64,000 bases of DNA, from positions 259,158,997-259,222,996 of the forward strand of contig CAKMRJ010005412.1 in the NCBI GenBank assembly GCA_928212115.1. The letters are read 5' to 3'. A program made the translations under genes and the position numbers. Shown here one piece after another: positions 1 to 13,030 of the stretch; positions within the stretch are counted from its first letter, which is position 1, and the number at the start of each line of letters is the position of its first letter. This DNA comes from Lactuca virosa. Lineage: Eukaryota; Streptophyta; Magnoliopsida; Asterales; Asteraceae. The notes beneath the pieces are model-generated. The model was given only the letters and a program-made list of their open reading frames with translations, had not been told where the DNA came from and ran no database searches.

Positions 1-1455
1 TGTAGTGTACAACCTCTGTGAACCCTCGCAACCCTAACGGTCCCATCATCTGCTATCTCCACATCAAGTGGGAAATCCAACTCTCCTGGAGCTCCTACAA
101 ATCGCTTGCTGAGCGCGGGAGACACAAAAGATCGGGTGACACCTGAATCAAACAGTACCAAGGCTGATATACTGTTCACTAAGAACGATCCTATAACAAA
201 CACATAAACATAAGCAATAATCAATACAAATAAAGAGATAAGGAGAATGCACATACCCGTAACGGCATCTGGAGCTGCACATGCCTCCTCTGCTGTCAAC
301 TGGAAATCTCTGCTCTTCGCCACTGGCGCCTTTGCCCGGCCGTGACGGCCGTCTGTAATCCTCAACGTAGCAGGGGAGGGTGCCACCTACGTCCCTGCTG
401 CTGCCAAACTCAGACACTGGGACCTCTTGTGGCCCCTTTGATTGCACTGAAAGCAAATCAGATCAGATAATGTGGTGGTAGAAGCAGCCGTATAATCCCT
501 GATCACATGTCCAGTTCGGCCGCACTTGAAGCATCCCGAACTACCTGCCCTGCACGTCCCCTCGTGCGACCTGTCGCATTTGCCGTAGCGGCCTCGGCCC
601 TGCTGGCCCTTCCCTCGGGAATCTGTCTTGGGCTTCTTGCCTGAGCCCTCCACGCCAGACACAGAATCTGGCTTCCTCTTCCTTCCATCTTTAAATCGAT
701 CTCTCTCTCACGGGCCCTAGCAAATTTATCCTCCAGCGTCTTGCGACTGGAGCGGCTCACAAACTGGCGGATATCACTCCGCAACATCTCATGATATTGG
801 GCCTTCTTCATATCCTCGTCCGCCACGTACTGTGGAATGTAAGGGCCCTCTCCCTAAACTTGGCGGTGATCTCCACCACAGTCTCTGTCATCTGCTCCAA
901 ATCTTGGAACTCCCTCGCTAACTGTTGCACCTCAATCACAGGTGCAAACTCGGCCCTGAACCTGGCCGAAAAATCACTCTAGGTCATCGCATCCAAAACT
1001 GCATCATCTCCAATGGCTCTCCCAACCTCCTCCCACCAGTCACGTGCCCTGTCCTTCAGAAGACAGGACGCAAGTCTAACCGTGTCCCCCTCGGGACATC
1101 TGCTGGTGCGGAATGCGTTGGCGACATCCGCCAACCATCTGGTGCTCGCAATAGGGTCTCGAGCCCCATGGTAGTCGGAAGCTCCACAAGCCCTGAACTC
1201 CCTGAAAGTCAGTGTGCGCGACCCCATCATGGCCGCCACCTTGGTACGGAAAGCGCTCAGCTTCTCATCCAGAAGATCCAAGATACCCTCCTTGACTGAA
1301 CCAAAGATCACAGAAGTCTGGTCTAGAATGGTATGTGTGATCTCAGACGAGATGAACTCCCTCGTCTGCTCGCCAAGCTGCCCGGTTCCATTGCCCGAGC
1401 CTGATCCCTCACCAGTGTCTGAAGTGCCAACTGGCCTAGTGCGTAGCGTCACCAT
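1..1455 (-). pseudogene. Broken gag and protease start of gypsy A
   Basis: The likely start is the ATG at 1453-1455 (MVTLRTRP). The N-terminal capsid part (about 979-1455) has the retrotransposon gag pattern, including RARDWWEEV. A TAG at 979-981 falls where a Trp is expected next to SDFSARF. The frame then shifts at least three times, between roughly 840 and 450. Two zinc knuckles follow: CFKCGRTGHVIRDY, whose last Cys is Tyr, and CFQCNQRGHKRSQC, which is intact CCHC. The protease begins near 1-170 with a DSGVT-like active site, but it is out of frame with gag. In an intact element Gag would form the particle and Pol would copy and integrate the cDNA. This copy cannot make either without repair. 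Confidence 0.85.
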
Positions 1456-2419
1456 ACTGAAAATGCACCATAACAAACATCAGTATACTCGTCATAACTC
1501 GAGGGATCTAACACACTACAAGTTTCCTAGATTCATCTCAACCTTGCTTGATTCGAGTACGGATCCTCTGCTTTTAATAGCACGGGCCCATACTACCTTC
1601 CACATCTATCCGTACTTTCCTCAAGAACTGCCTTGACTCCACCAAGTCCCTTCTACTACTACTACTCTCAACTAATCTCATCCTAGGTTTGCCCTAGGGT
1701 AATCACCAATCCACTCTACGTCATCAGTTGCATAAGAAGTCCCTGCTATCTCCCCTAACTAGCTCGCGAATACTATTACATATCACTAAGACTAGATAAT
1801 TCCTCGAATGAGAGGTCCTACCCTACAACGGTTAGACTCAAACGAGAGCTGCGAAATAGAGCTAAACCTAACCTTCTGAAATTATTTAATCCTCGTAATA
1901 TGTAACTTAACATATTCGTCTACTAGTTAGTTAGATATAACTAGAACTCCTAAAAGCACAAAGCAAGCAGCGTTCGAGCATCGAGTAAACATAATCAAAC
2001 ATATATCTCTCAGGCTATCCCTGACTAATCTGTACTAGCATGCGGTTCATAAGGCTGAGATACATAATACAAACACATAAGGCATCCTTCCTAGATCCTT
2101 AGTCCTAATCTAGCATGCAATTCTCATAAAGCTGGTACACATATAATATGCACATAAGGCATCCTTCCTGAGATCCTTAGTCCTAATCTAGCATGCAGTT
2201 CTCATAAACATATCATAACATAAATTTGTATGGGTAATTTGGGAGTACTTACTTGATCTCGGCTCATTGCATGCACCACACCCTTTTTCTCTTTTCAGAG
2301 TTCTTTTCTTTTTCAAAATTCTTTTTGGTAAAAATGCTTTTCTTTTGAAAATTTTCATACCAAGTCCTTAATTTGAGTTCAAACACACCCGAGAGTGTGC
2401 CCAAATCCCTCAAACCAAG

Positions 2420-2431
2420 GCTCTGATACCA
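2420..2431 (-). other. Primer-binding site, tRNA-Met type (gypsy A)
   Basis: On the minus strand the site reads TGGTATCAGAGC, the classic initiator tRNA-Met PBS of plant LTR elements. It lies three bases inside the LTR end, the same spacing as in gypsy B. Confidence 0.9.
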
Positions 2432-2434
2432 ACT

Positions 2435-4446
2435 TGAAACATCCAAAAAAATAAAGACCAAAAATTTCGTTTTTAATTATTAATAAAACCATAGTTATCC
2501 AAAACCCATGTCATAATATCTCAAACATCATATCAATGTATATCAAAACATCAGAGTAAAAACATCCTAGGATGAACAAATGGTGTGTGCACGGCAATCA
2601 TCTTGAGCCCTTCCCCTTGCTACCATAAGTACCTGAAACTAAAACTGAAAACTATAAGCACGAAGCTTAGTGAGTCTCCCTAAACTACGACATACCATAC
2701 ACATAACATGAAACTAGGAGATACGGGCCCCGCCCACACTCATGGAGATATGGGCCCCGCCCACACTCCGCTAACTGGGAGATACGGGCCCCGCCCACAC
2801 TCCGCTGACTCTGAGATACGGTCCCCGCCCACACTTAGCTACTACGAGATACGAGCCCCGCCCACACTCCGCTACTATGAGATACGGGCCCCGCCCACAC
2901 TCTGCTACTAAACATACATACAAGTATCACACAGACAACAAGTATAACTAATTCTATCAGTCAGGAACATATCCATAATCAAACTAGGCTATGAGATACG
3001 GGCCCCGCCCACACTCAGCTAACTAGGAGATACGGGCCTCGCTCACACTCAGCTACTAACATAATCATACTGCTGGCCGGCCTTGGTGTCGTAGACCTGT
3101 TCCTACTGAAGGAAACTCACCTCGCAAGGCTGACTGCTGAAAACTCAAGTGAGGAATCTCTGACTGCTGCTTTGGCGACTCCCCGACTATCAAATTCATA
3201 ATAACACTTAATCAAAATCTGATAATCATTTTCAGGGTAAAATGACAATTTTACCCCTGGTTAAAGTCAACGTTTGGGTCAGAGTCAACCTTCTGGTTGA
3301 CCCCACTCCTCGAGTTGCCCCATCAACTCGCCTAGTCCTAGATCCTGAAATCGCGATCTAACTTGTCGAGTCTCCCCCTGACTCGTCGAGTTTCCAGGTT
3401 ACTCACATTCACGATCTACCGATTTAACTCACCGAGTCCCTTCACCGACTCGTCGAGTTCTGCCTTAAGCTAAAACGGGACAAACCAAATCAACTCGTCG
3501 AGTCGCTCTATGGACTCGCCGAGTTCCCCTGTCTGATTAAGCCATCTCAATGGATTAAGCTCCTACTCTTCATATCCAAGCTCCACACTTCATCTACCCA
3601 CTGGGTATACACTTTTAAGGGTAAAGTTTCCAACTTTAACCGCTCTTAGTCCTTCTTAATGGGTTTAGCTCAAACCCTAACTCTCTAGACATAGATCTTG
3701 GTCCACAAGCCATAATACCCTAAACCAAGGCACACTATACTAGATCTAGGCTCTGAACATCAGTTAGACACGTAAAGTTCCTAGCTTTCCTTCCATGTAT
3801 GGCCTCTTATGTCTAAAAAGGCCATATTAATGCTTATAAGCTTGCATGGGGCTTCCATGGTCATAAAGTTTGCACCTTTATGCCATAGAACCCCTTCTAG
3901 ATCCTAGATCTGAAATATAAGTCACTTGGGACGTCCAAATCCCAAAGACCAAGGTTCTTGAACCAAAACCCTCATAAAATGGAAGTAAATAGATCTAAGA
4001 AAAGAATGATCAAGTTAGAGACTTGATTACCAGAAAATGTAGCAAATGGAGTGTAGCTTCTGGATCTACTCCTTCCATCTTGAGCATTCTATCTTCTTCT
4101 TCTTCTTCCACAAGCTTCAAAAGTGCACAAAGATCACTCAAAATGGCTCACACACTCAAGGAAGGATCTAGGGTTTCGTGGATTAGCGTTTGGGACAAGG
4201 AGGTTGTAAATGAGGCCAAGGGGTGGGGATTAAGATGCTTAAAGAGGGTGCAAAACCCCGAAATTAGGGTTTCACTCTGCCAGGCCTACTCGCCGAGTCC
4301 AAAGCTCTTGACTCGTCGAGTAGGTGGCTGAATCCCGCGTCCAAGACTAACTTCTACTCGACGAGTCTGGGGCTTCCAACTCGTCGAGTAGCCTTTCAAA
4401 TAAGAATAATTTGCAAATAAATGCGTACCAGAGTCCGGGTGTTACA
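2435..4446 (-). repeat. 5' LTR of gypsy A
   Basis: On the minus strand this 2012-bp LTR begins TGTAACACCCGGACTCTGG and ends in CA immediately before the PBS. It contains two clusters of CTCGNCGAG dyads (about 3300-3560 and 4277-4390). The second cluster lies 40-150 bp upstream, in minus orientation, of a TATA-like CTCTTTAAG near 4230-4238. A GC-rich tandem repeat sits nearer the PBS. Confidence 0.88.
2716..3056. repeat. GC-rich tandem repeat inside gypsy A LTR
   Basis: Six consecutive units of about 33 bp (2716-2905) share the core GATACGGGCCCCGCCCACAC. Two more lie after a gap, at about 2992-3056. Each core holds a GGGC-CCC-GCCC dyad. Between 2906 and 2990 the sequence is ordinary AT-rich LTR. 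Confidence 0.85.
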
Positions 4447-6015
4447 ATGGTGTTGGTGTTGTCACATCAGATAGGAGTCTTTGAAAAGTGTAGACCATAA
4501 TCTAAGAGTTGATTATGAATCCATAGAATCTGAGCACAACACCTTCGAGTGGCTACATATTCAGCTTCAGTAGTAGAGCAAGCCGCAAATGTCTACTTCT
4601 TGCTAGACCAGCTTACCGATCTATCTACAAGCATTTGAGCCCCTCCTGAAGTACTTTTACGATCAATGCCACATCCACAATGATCGGAGTCAGTGTATCC
4701 CACCAGCTTGAACTTAGAATCACGAGGATACCATAACCCAAGATTGGGTGTATGCTTTAAGTAATGAAAGATCCTTTTTTATAGCAAGAATATGAGATTC
4801 CTTAGGACTGGTTTGATAATGTGCACACAATATGGTGGAAAACATATTATCAGGACGACTGGAAATACGATAGAGTAGTGAACCTATCATTCCTCGGTAC
4901 AGGGTTGCATTTACATCAACGCCAGTTGGATCAACGGTAATAGACACTGATGAGGATATTGGAGTCTTTGTTGGCTTGATATCAGAAAAACCAAACTTCT
5001 TCAGCATGTTTGTAATGTATTTAGCTTGACAAACAAAGATTCCATCAGTTAGTTGTTTAACCTACAAAACTAAAAAGAACGTTAGTTTTACGATCATGCT
5101 CGTCTGAAATCTCTTGGTCATAACCTAAGCGAACTCAGAACTTGGTTTCTCATCAGTGGATCCAAAAATGATGTCATCAACATAAACTTGAGCAAGAATG
5201 ATATGAGATCATGAATGCTTGATAAACAAAATGTTGTCAATTTTTCCTCTTTTCTATCCACTCTCCAGAAGATAAACTTGCCTATGTGTCATACCATGGT
5301 CTGGGTGCATGCTTTAAACCATAGACAGCTTTATCAAGATGATATACATGATTTGGAAATTATTCACTTTCAAACCCTGGAGGTTAGTTTAGAAAGACTT
5401 CTTCTTGAAGATCCCCATGTAGGAAGGCAATCTTAACATCAATTTGATAGACTTTAAAGTTCTTGAATGAAGCGAAAGAAAGAAACAGATGAATTACTTC
5501 AAGTCTAGCAACAAGGGGAAACGTTTCATCATAGTCTAACCCTTCCAATTAACACAATCCTTGAGCCAAAAGTCTTGATTTGTTTCTAATAATGATCACA
5601 TCTTCATCCCTCTTGTTTCTGAACACCAAGCGAGTGCCAATGATAGTTTTTCCTTGAGGCTTAGGAACAAGAGTCCATACACGATGTCGTTCAAATTCAT
5701 TCAGCTCATCCTGCATAGCCTTGATCCAATCAGCTTCTTTCAGGGCATCATCGATATTCTTTGGTTCAATCATTGAGACCAAATTCACAAACATGCAAAA
5801 GTTGTTGCTGACTCTGCTACGAGTGAGAATACCTGAACTTATATCTCCAATGATTTGAGATTCAGGATGATCTCGAAGAATTCCAGGATTAGAACATTCA
5901 TTCGTATTATTTGGAACAAACTCTTCCTGATTAGATGGCTCAGCTTCTCCAGAGACTGTAGGCTGATCTTCAAAGTTAGATTAGGAGTTGACAATTTGAT
6001 CAACATTGGGAACAA
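4447..6015 (-). pseudogene. Copia A reverse transcriptase and RNase H part of pol
   Basis: Minus-strand reading gives the RVT_2 start (WIKAMQDELNEFERHRVWTL near 5640-5730), the RT C-terminal part (FGFSDIKPTKTPISS near 4950-5000, then YRGMIGSLLY), and RNase H (GYTDSDHCGCGIDRKSTSG near 4640-4700; TTEAEYVA near 4550-4575). Frameshifts and stops break it repeatedly between 5000 and 5550. The C-terminus ends at the gypsy A junction. In an active element this part would synthesise cDNA and degrade the RNA template. Confidence 0.85.
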
Positions 6016-6020
6016 CATGC
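6016..6020. other. Left target-site duplication of Athila element
   Basis: CATGC directly precedes the 5' LTR. It pairs with CATGT at 20965-20969, one mismatch in five, inside copia A. Confidence 0.75.
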
Positions 6021-7585
6021 TGATAGTTTCATTTTATTTACTTCTTTTTATAGTTTATTTTAGCATGTTTTATTCACATTTTAGTTAATTTTCATGCATA
6101 TTTTCCTTTTTGTTATTTTATGACCACTTTCGGGTACTTTATAGTTTCGTGCGTATAATTGCAGATTTTAAGGAGACTAGCGGAGCGGGATCTTTTGGAG
6201 GCAATTGGACTTGGAGGACGACGAGGACTTTGAGCTTGATGGCTATGGAGGTGATGCATGGAGTGGGCTTGTCAATTACTTGAAAGCTTGGAATAATTGG
6301 ACTTTAAATTTGCAATATGCGGGAGAATTTCGAGTATGCGAAGATTCATGATCGGGCGATTACGGAAGCTATGGATTGTTTAGAAAAGGCTAATTGGGTT
6401 TAAAATGAAGCGAACTTAAAGAAAAATGGGCTAGAAGTTGTTTGGACTCGAACTGGGTCAAAGGAATAAGCTGTGGAGGCCCAACATTTGAAGAAGCCCA
6501 ATCTCCATCACACATACGCGACCCGCGTAAGATACCCATGCGGCCCGTGTGGGTTCCTGCTAAGGCATTTTCAGAATTTCCCTTGAAGCTCTATATTGGG
6601 AAGGTTGGTGTGCCACTTTAGATTATCTTGGACATCCGAATTTGAACAACTCTCTGAAGATTTTGGAGCTTTTGGAAGGCCAAGAACCCTCAAGAACTTC
6701 ACCATTTTTGCTCTTAATCTTGTTGGATGTTTGGTACAATCTCTTCTAACTTTGTTTTCTTGTGTTTATCCATGTTAGGCTAAACCAAAATTGGTTGACT
6801 TTGGTGAGATTCTTTGACTAATTGTTGAATATTGAAGACTCCATAAACTTGTTCTTGAATCTTTATGGAATTTTTTGTGTTTTAACATATTATCACTACT
6901 TATATGTTTTTATTCATGAGTTTAAATGTGTTAGTGGTGATTAGTTGGCTAATTTCTTGATTAAGTAAAAGATCCTAAAATTAGCAAGCAACATATGATT
7001 TTTGTGTTAGTTTTGCTTCACACAATCATGAAAACATTTTCTCCAACATGGTAGTGAAAGCATTTGACTCCTCTTGGATTTGGTGACTTTTTGGTTCTTA
7101 ATGCTAGTTGACTTTCACTAATTACATGCTTAATAGAAATCGTGACTTTGACTAAGGGAATTGTTATGAGCTTCTCTAACCATTTTAACAACTAAGAAAA
7201 GTCTAGGTAATCTCAAACTTCTTGGATTACTATAACCAAATTAAGGATTTAAAACAAGTATTGCACCATTGGATTCTAATGATATGTTCATCAAAAAGTC
7301 AAAGTGAGGAAACCTTAAGTCAACCATCTTTCTCTTATTGATTTTATATCAAGCTCTTGATTTTGTTGAAATTGTCCATTTAAATCTTAGTTTATTTCAA
7401 GTTTTTGAAAAGATCAAAACCCCCATTTTTACTTTATTGTCATTTTACAAGTATTTTTACAACGAGATTTTTCATAAAGTTATAAAATTGAACCAATCTC
7501 CGTGGATTCGACCCCTTTACCACTATACACTATTTTAGTGTAGAAGATTTAGGATTATTAATTTTGTTGGCCTAGACAACTACCA
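6021..7585 (+). repeat. 5' LTR of Athila element
   Basis: It starts TGATAGTTTCATTTTA and ends ACCA; the same ends occur in the 3' LTR. Compared with that copy it has about 22 additional bases around 6520-6555, a GCGGCCC/CCCGCG stretch just upstream of a TATA-like CTATATT near 6592-6598. Confidence 0.92.
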
Positions 7586-7590
7586 AATTT

Positions 7591-7608
7591 TGGCGCCGTT
7601 GCTGGGGA
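7591..7608 (+). other. Primer-binding site, tRNA-Asp type (Athila)
   Basis: TGGCGCCGTTGCTGGGGA is the usual Athila PBS, complementary to the 3' end of tRNA-Asp. It lies five bases after the LTR. Confidence 0.9.
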
Positions 7609-7638
7609 TTGGTTTATTTTTAATCAATTTGTTTCTCT

Positions 7639-9540
7639 ATGCCCAGATCTCAACGTACAGGTGCTTTGATTTATAATCCGGAAATTGAAAAAGAAGCAAG
7701 ACGTTTGGCGAAGGAAAAGAGAATAGAATATGGTCAAACTTCAAATCCTCACGGGGATCCGAAGGTTGAAACCGTTTCATCAAGTGATACAGAACCCAAT
7801 TCTAGCCCTGACCCTGGCCAAGAAATTACCGAAACACCACCCTTACAACAAAATCCACCTATTATTGAACCAATTGCAACAGGAGATGGAGGAGAAGCTC
7901 CTGAAAGAACCTTGAGGCAAATGATGGAAACCGATGTTACACAAACTCCAACCGGTATCAATTACTCCGTTTTGGAAGGAAGTTCGGAATTGAAGTCAAG
8001 TTTAGTCCATCACCTTCCAACTTTTCATGGATTAAAGAATGAAGACCCTCATAAACACTTGAAGATGTTCCATATTATTTGCACTAGTATGAAGCCACAA
8101 GGGTCAACCGATGACCAAGTCAAGCTAAGGGCATTCCCCTTTTCATTGGCCGATAGAGCAAAGGATTGGTTATTCTATCTTCCCACAGGGTCAATCAACT
8201 CATGGACCGACATGGCAAGAGCTTTTCTTGACAAGTTCTATCCCGCTTCAAGAGTCTCAAGTCTTAGAAATGAGATTTGTGGAATCCGCCAAGGTCAAAA
8301 TGAGACTTTTCATGATTATTGGGAGAGGTTCAACAACTTGTGCTATAGTTGTCCACAACATCAAATTCCGGAACAACTCCTCATTCAACACTTCTATGAG
8401 GGATTGTTGCCAATGGAGAGAAGACTAGTTGATGCCTCAAGTGGTGGAGATGTCTTTGGCAAAACTCCACAACAAACAAGACAACTCTTCAACACCATAG
8501 CCGCAAATTCACAACATTTTGGCCCGCACCAAAATATGAAGAAAGAAACTCAACAAAAAGTCAATGAAGTGGGGACATCGAATCTAGAGTCTCAACTCAA
8601 GGATTAAACATTCGTTGTTCAAAAGTTAGCCATGGGAAAAACTCCACACGTGATGTTTTGTGGAATATATGCAACAATGGGACATCCTACGGGTATGTGT
8701 CCTATTCTCCAAGAAGATGCGGAACACGTGAATGCCATGGGAGAATTCCAAAATTACCACAACAAACCATCTGGTTACCAAAATGCATATAATTCGAGTT
8801 GGAAGCCAAATCCCAATATGAACTACAACCCAAGACCATTGCCTCAAAATGCATTAGTTAGACCTTCTTACCCACCACAACAACCTCACTACCAACATCC
8901 ACAACCACACTATCAAACCAAACCGCACCCTCCACATCATCACCAAAAACCTCCTCAATCCCAACCGAGTAGCTCCAGAATGTCTCTTGAAGACATTGTC
9001 AAATCCTTAGCCGCTAGTACCCAACAATTCCAAAAATAGACAAGGACTAGTATCTCCAACCTTGAAGCGCAAATGGGAGATATAGTTACATCTATAAGCA
9101 AGTTGGAGTCCCGTGGAAAATTACCTTCTCAAACCGAAAAGAATCCTAATGTCAATGTAATGACTTTGAGAAGTGGCAAACAAACCAGAGAGAGTAGTAC
9201 AAAGAAGAAGTCAAGGGAAGATGAGGAAGAAATAGAGATCACTCCCATTGAAGATCCTACTGTCGAGAATAATACACAAACTGGAGTCTCAAAGAAGACT
9301 ATCCCTCTAGTGACACCAATAGCCACACAACCGCCATTTCCCTCCCGACTTGCAACTTCAAAGAAGAATATGGAGGAGAAAGAGATTTTGGACACCTTCC
9401 GAAAAGTGGAGGTAAACATCCCTTTACTTGATGCAATCAAGCAAATCCCTAGATATGCAAAGTTATTGAAGGAACTTTGTACCAACAAGAGGAAATTGAA
9501 GGGGAATGAAAAGATTTTGATGAACGAGAATGAATCCGCG
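7639..9540 (+). pseudogene. Athila gag, with internal stops
   Basis: The ATG at 7639 opens a gag reading frame. The capsid-like retrotransposon gag domain covers roughly codons 110-260 (LADRAKDWLFYLPTGSI; FLDKFYPASR; FYEGLLPMERRLVDASSGG). The frame is interrupted by TAA at 8605-8607 and TAG at 9037-9039, but the same frame stays open beyond both, so these are single-base lesions. After the first stop comes a Pro/His/Gln-rich linker (about 8760-8970). The sequence NVMTLRSGKQ marks the usual approach to protease. Gag would package element RNA; this copy would give truncated products only. Confidence 0.88.
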
Positions 9541-10899
9541 GTCTTACAAAGGAAACTCCCACCCAAGTGCAAAGATCCGGGAATGTTTACGGTTCCTTGC
9601 AAGATTGGGGATGTCATTTTTAGTAGCAATATGCTCGATCTTGGTGCTTTTATCAATGTCATGCCTTAGTCGGTATATGAATCATTGAATGTGGGTCCTT
9701 TAAGTGAAACCGGTGTCATAATTTCTCTTGCGGACAAATCAAGTGTCTTTCCTAGGGGTGTTTTAGAAGATGTTTTGGTGCAAGTGAACCAATTGGTCTT
9801 CCCGGAGGATTTCTATGTGATTGATCTAGAAGAACAAGTGTCCTCCAAGTCGGCTCTAATTTTACTTGGGGGACCGTTTTTGAAGACGGCTAGGATGAAA
9901 ATCGATGCGTATGCGGGAAAGTTTGACAATGGAGTTTGATGGTGAAACAATAAGCTTCAATATCTATGATGCTATGAGATATCCTAGTGACGTTTCATCT
10001 TTGTACTTTGTTGATGTTGTTGAGCCACTAACCCAAGAATTGTTCGAGTTGTCTAATAGTGATATGTTAGAAATATTCCTAAGTAAGGGGTTTGATAGTG
10101 GGAGAATAGCCGAACAATTAAAGTTTTATTCTTTAGACCCGGAAGTTGAGAAGTTGGTGAATAGATTAGAGGTGAAGAAATCTACAAGATTTGATGTCAA
10201 GCAAATCGAGTTGCCCCAAACCCATACAAAGTTGCCACCATCCCTTGTTCAACCCCCCGAATTGGAATTAAAGGTCCTACCTCAACACTTGAAGTATGCT
10301 TACTTGGGAAAAAATGAGACTCTTCCGGTTATCATTTCGACCCATCTAACCGAATTTGAAGAAGAGCAACTCCTCAAGGTGTTTAAGGAACATAAAGAAG
10401 CAATGGGTTGGACGATTTCAGATATTAAAGGACCGAGCCCCTCTACTTGCATGCACAAGATCTTAATGGAGGATGAATGCAAGCCAAGTCGGGATGTGCA
10501 AAGAAGGTTGAATCCGCCAATGATGGAAGTGGTCAAGAAAGAGATATTGAAGCTCCTTGATGCGGGAATGATCTATCAAATCTCAGATAACAAGTGGGTG
10601 AGCCCAGTGCAAGTTGTGCCAAAGAAGACGGGAATCATGGTAGTCGAGAACAACAAAGGTATGATGGTCCCCACCCACGTGCAAAACGGGTGGAGAGTAT
10701 GTATTGACTACCACAAACTCAATGAAAGCACAAGAAAATATCATTTCCCATTACCTTTCATTGACCAAATGTTAGAAAGGTTGGTCGGGAAATCTCATTA
10801 TTGTTGTCTAGACGGGTATTCCGGTTTTCACCAAATCTCGGTGGCACCGGAAGACCAAGAAAAGACAACCTTTACATGTCCATTGGGTACTTTTGCATA

Positions 10900-10904
10900 C
10901 CGGA
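10900..10904. other. Target-site duplication of solo LTR H (left copy)
   Basis: CCGGA, identical to 13031-13035 at the other side of the insertion. Confidence 0.92.
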
Positions 10905-12661
10905 TGTAACATACACGTTCAGTTATCGTGTTTTGTTAATTTTAAAATGAATATTATTAAGTAATATATGGTTTTGAGCAATGAGTTCTAATAAGATAGT
11001 TTTGTGAGATTTGAAGTAAAACTATGTTTAGAATCATTCAAAAAAGTATTGGAAGTCTTATGAGATTCCAATCAAATGTCAACTATTGAAATTAACGAAA
11101 ATGTGAAATTTAAGTTGGAAATAAAAAAAAATAATTTTATTGAAAGTTGTAAATTATCTCTTTAGAAACATTTAGGCGAAAACCTCATCGAAATCCGAGT
11201 TATAACGAAGAAATTATGACTTATTGAAGTTTCGCGACAGAACCGGCACGACGCCATATAACGTAAAAAAGTGAGTTTGTGATAAACAACTTTTTAGCTT
11301 TACTAATCTAAATGAAAGTCGTATTATTCGTTCAATCGAGAATTTCATAAAAAGAACGTCCAAATCTGACTTCATATGAGGAAGTTATGATTTTTATAAG
11401 TTTCAGTATAGCAGTATATAGCTAAAAACTCGAAATAAAGATCTAGTGATTTTTAGCTGAAACAACCTAAACGAGAATTGAAGGTCTCGTCAATAGTAGT
11501 ACAACGGTAAAAAGACAGAAGGAAACGGACGTCAGATGAAGAAGTTATGAATTTTTAACGGACTTTTCCTGTCCTGGCCCGTTAAAAATATAATATTAAA
11601 AATGAATTCAAAATTAGCCGACGGAGTCTAAACGAAAGTTGTAGAGTATAATCTCACCTACACGTGGATATAAAGAACGTAAAAAACGGAGCTAGTACGC
11701 GAAAGTTATGAATTTTTGAAGTTTGGAAATTCGGAGTACGCCCAACGTACTCGTGTTCACGGTCCGAGATTGGCCACGTCGCCTATTCCTCGCAATCGAC
11801 ACGTATCACGCAGATTCGACACGTATGATGCCATGCATCAGGGTACACCCAACGCACTAAGCTGTACGCCCAACGTACTTGAAGATTACGCCCAACGTAA
11901 TTCGGGTTTCAGCTACTATAAATAGAAAGCAAGACCTCCGGGTTTTTGTTTACAAAATCTATTCTTTCTCACTCTCTACTTCTTCTCTAGCTACTTTTAA
12001 CCCCCGAGGTCCCGATATCATCCCCGACACTCGAAGCAAGTCCCGACGCTCCGAAGTTCTCGAGAAAATCATATTTTCAAGTCGAAACCCTGCCCGCGTA
12101 AGGCCGGTTTTCAACTAAAATTCCCCGTTTTCATCAAAGAAAGTCATTTTTAGAGGCGAAGTGCTGCCCAAATTATCATTTTTATCAATCGATTAATTCA
12201 CGGTGAGTTCAATATATAGGAACAATTGTATGTTATGTGTTATATGTTCAATGTGTTTTCCTGTATTATTCTGGTTTTGTACCTTTGGCTATGTTAAGCA
12301 TGACTTGTATTTAACGGAATACTAACGGAGCTATACCTTTGACCACGAAGTGTATGACATAAGCATCACTTGGGTACTGGTATGTAGCCTTTGGTCATGA
12401 AGTGTATGGCATAAGCATCACTTTGGCATTGGCAGAATGCTAAGATAGGGCTGAAAGCCTGTGTATTCTAGCAAAATGATATTCTGAAATTGTATTTTTT
12501 GTGCCACTTGGGCTGAAGTCTTATTGATGTATATCAAGTATTGAAATTGTTATGTCTCATTGATTGTAAATCTTTGAATCAGATTATTTGTTGATATGGA
12601 AAGCATATCATATAATACTCATCTGCCTTTATTGTTCTTTGTTCCCCTTTGTTTCTGTCAT

Positions 12662-12718
<57 letters not shown>

Positions 12719-13030
12719 AACGTTATATTGTATCTATTAATGAACTCACTAAGCGTCACCGCTTAGCCCTCTCAGTGTTTAACAATTGCAGGTAATAAGC
12801 ATCCAGTATAGTCATATACTGTTAGAAGATGTAGATTAGATATTATTTTAGCTTTTGTATTTAGTGTATAAATTCCTGGAAAATTATGTAATATACTAAA
12901 ACTTAGGCGGTTTGTATCCAGTCTTTTGTAATCAAATTATCAATGTAAAATATTATTTTTGAATAAACATGTAGCATGTTTTGGAGTAACTTGGAGTAAC
13001 AATGTGTCGAGTATGAAAGGGGTTCTTTCA
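10905..13030 (+). mobile_element. Solo LTR (LTR H) inserted in Athila RT
   Basis: This 2126-bp block starts TGTAACATACACG and ends TTCTTTCA. It is flanked by the perfect 5-bp duplication CCGGA (10900-10904 and 13031-13035) and has no internal coding region, so it is a solo LTR left by LTR-LTR recombination. Removing the block with one CCGGA would restore the RT register. A TATA box sits at 11917-11924, with GTACG-CCCAA-CGTAC dyads upstream. A (TA)n tract occupies about 12666-12713. Confidence 0.92.
11917..11924 (+). promoter_or_regulatory. TATA box of solo LTR H
   Basis: CTATAAATAGAAAGC matches the plant TATA consensus. Three inverted-repeat dyads of the form TACGCCCAACGTA lie 15-180 bp upstream. 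Confidence 0.65.

Larger units (their letters stand above)
1..4446 (-). mobile_element. Ty3/gypsy chromovirus-type retrotransposon (gypsy A), 5' part
   Basis: Reading on the minus strand, a long LTR (2435-4446) is followed by a tRNA-Met type primer-binding site, about 960 bp of leader (1456-2419, no ORF of note), then gag and the start of protease, which run off the window edge at base 1. The leader and gag resemble gypsy B at 46734-51956, so the two belong to related families; gypsy B carries a chromodomain, which suggests Tekay/Del-type chromoviruses. The right end abuts copia A RNase H sequence at 4447, so gypsy A inserted into copia A. The target duplication cannot be checked because the other end is outside the window. 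Confidence 0.88.

Noticed and set aside
2716..3056. Regular GC-rich repeats that could suggest a CRISPR-like array
   Set aside because: Units are directly adjacent variants within a plant LTR; no unique spacers and a eukaryotic context.
7591..7612. tRNA-like 3' end sequence
   Set aside because: It is the complement of a tRNA-Asp end used as primer site, not a tRNA gene; no cloverleaf around it.
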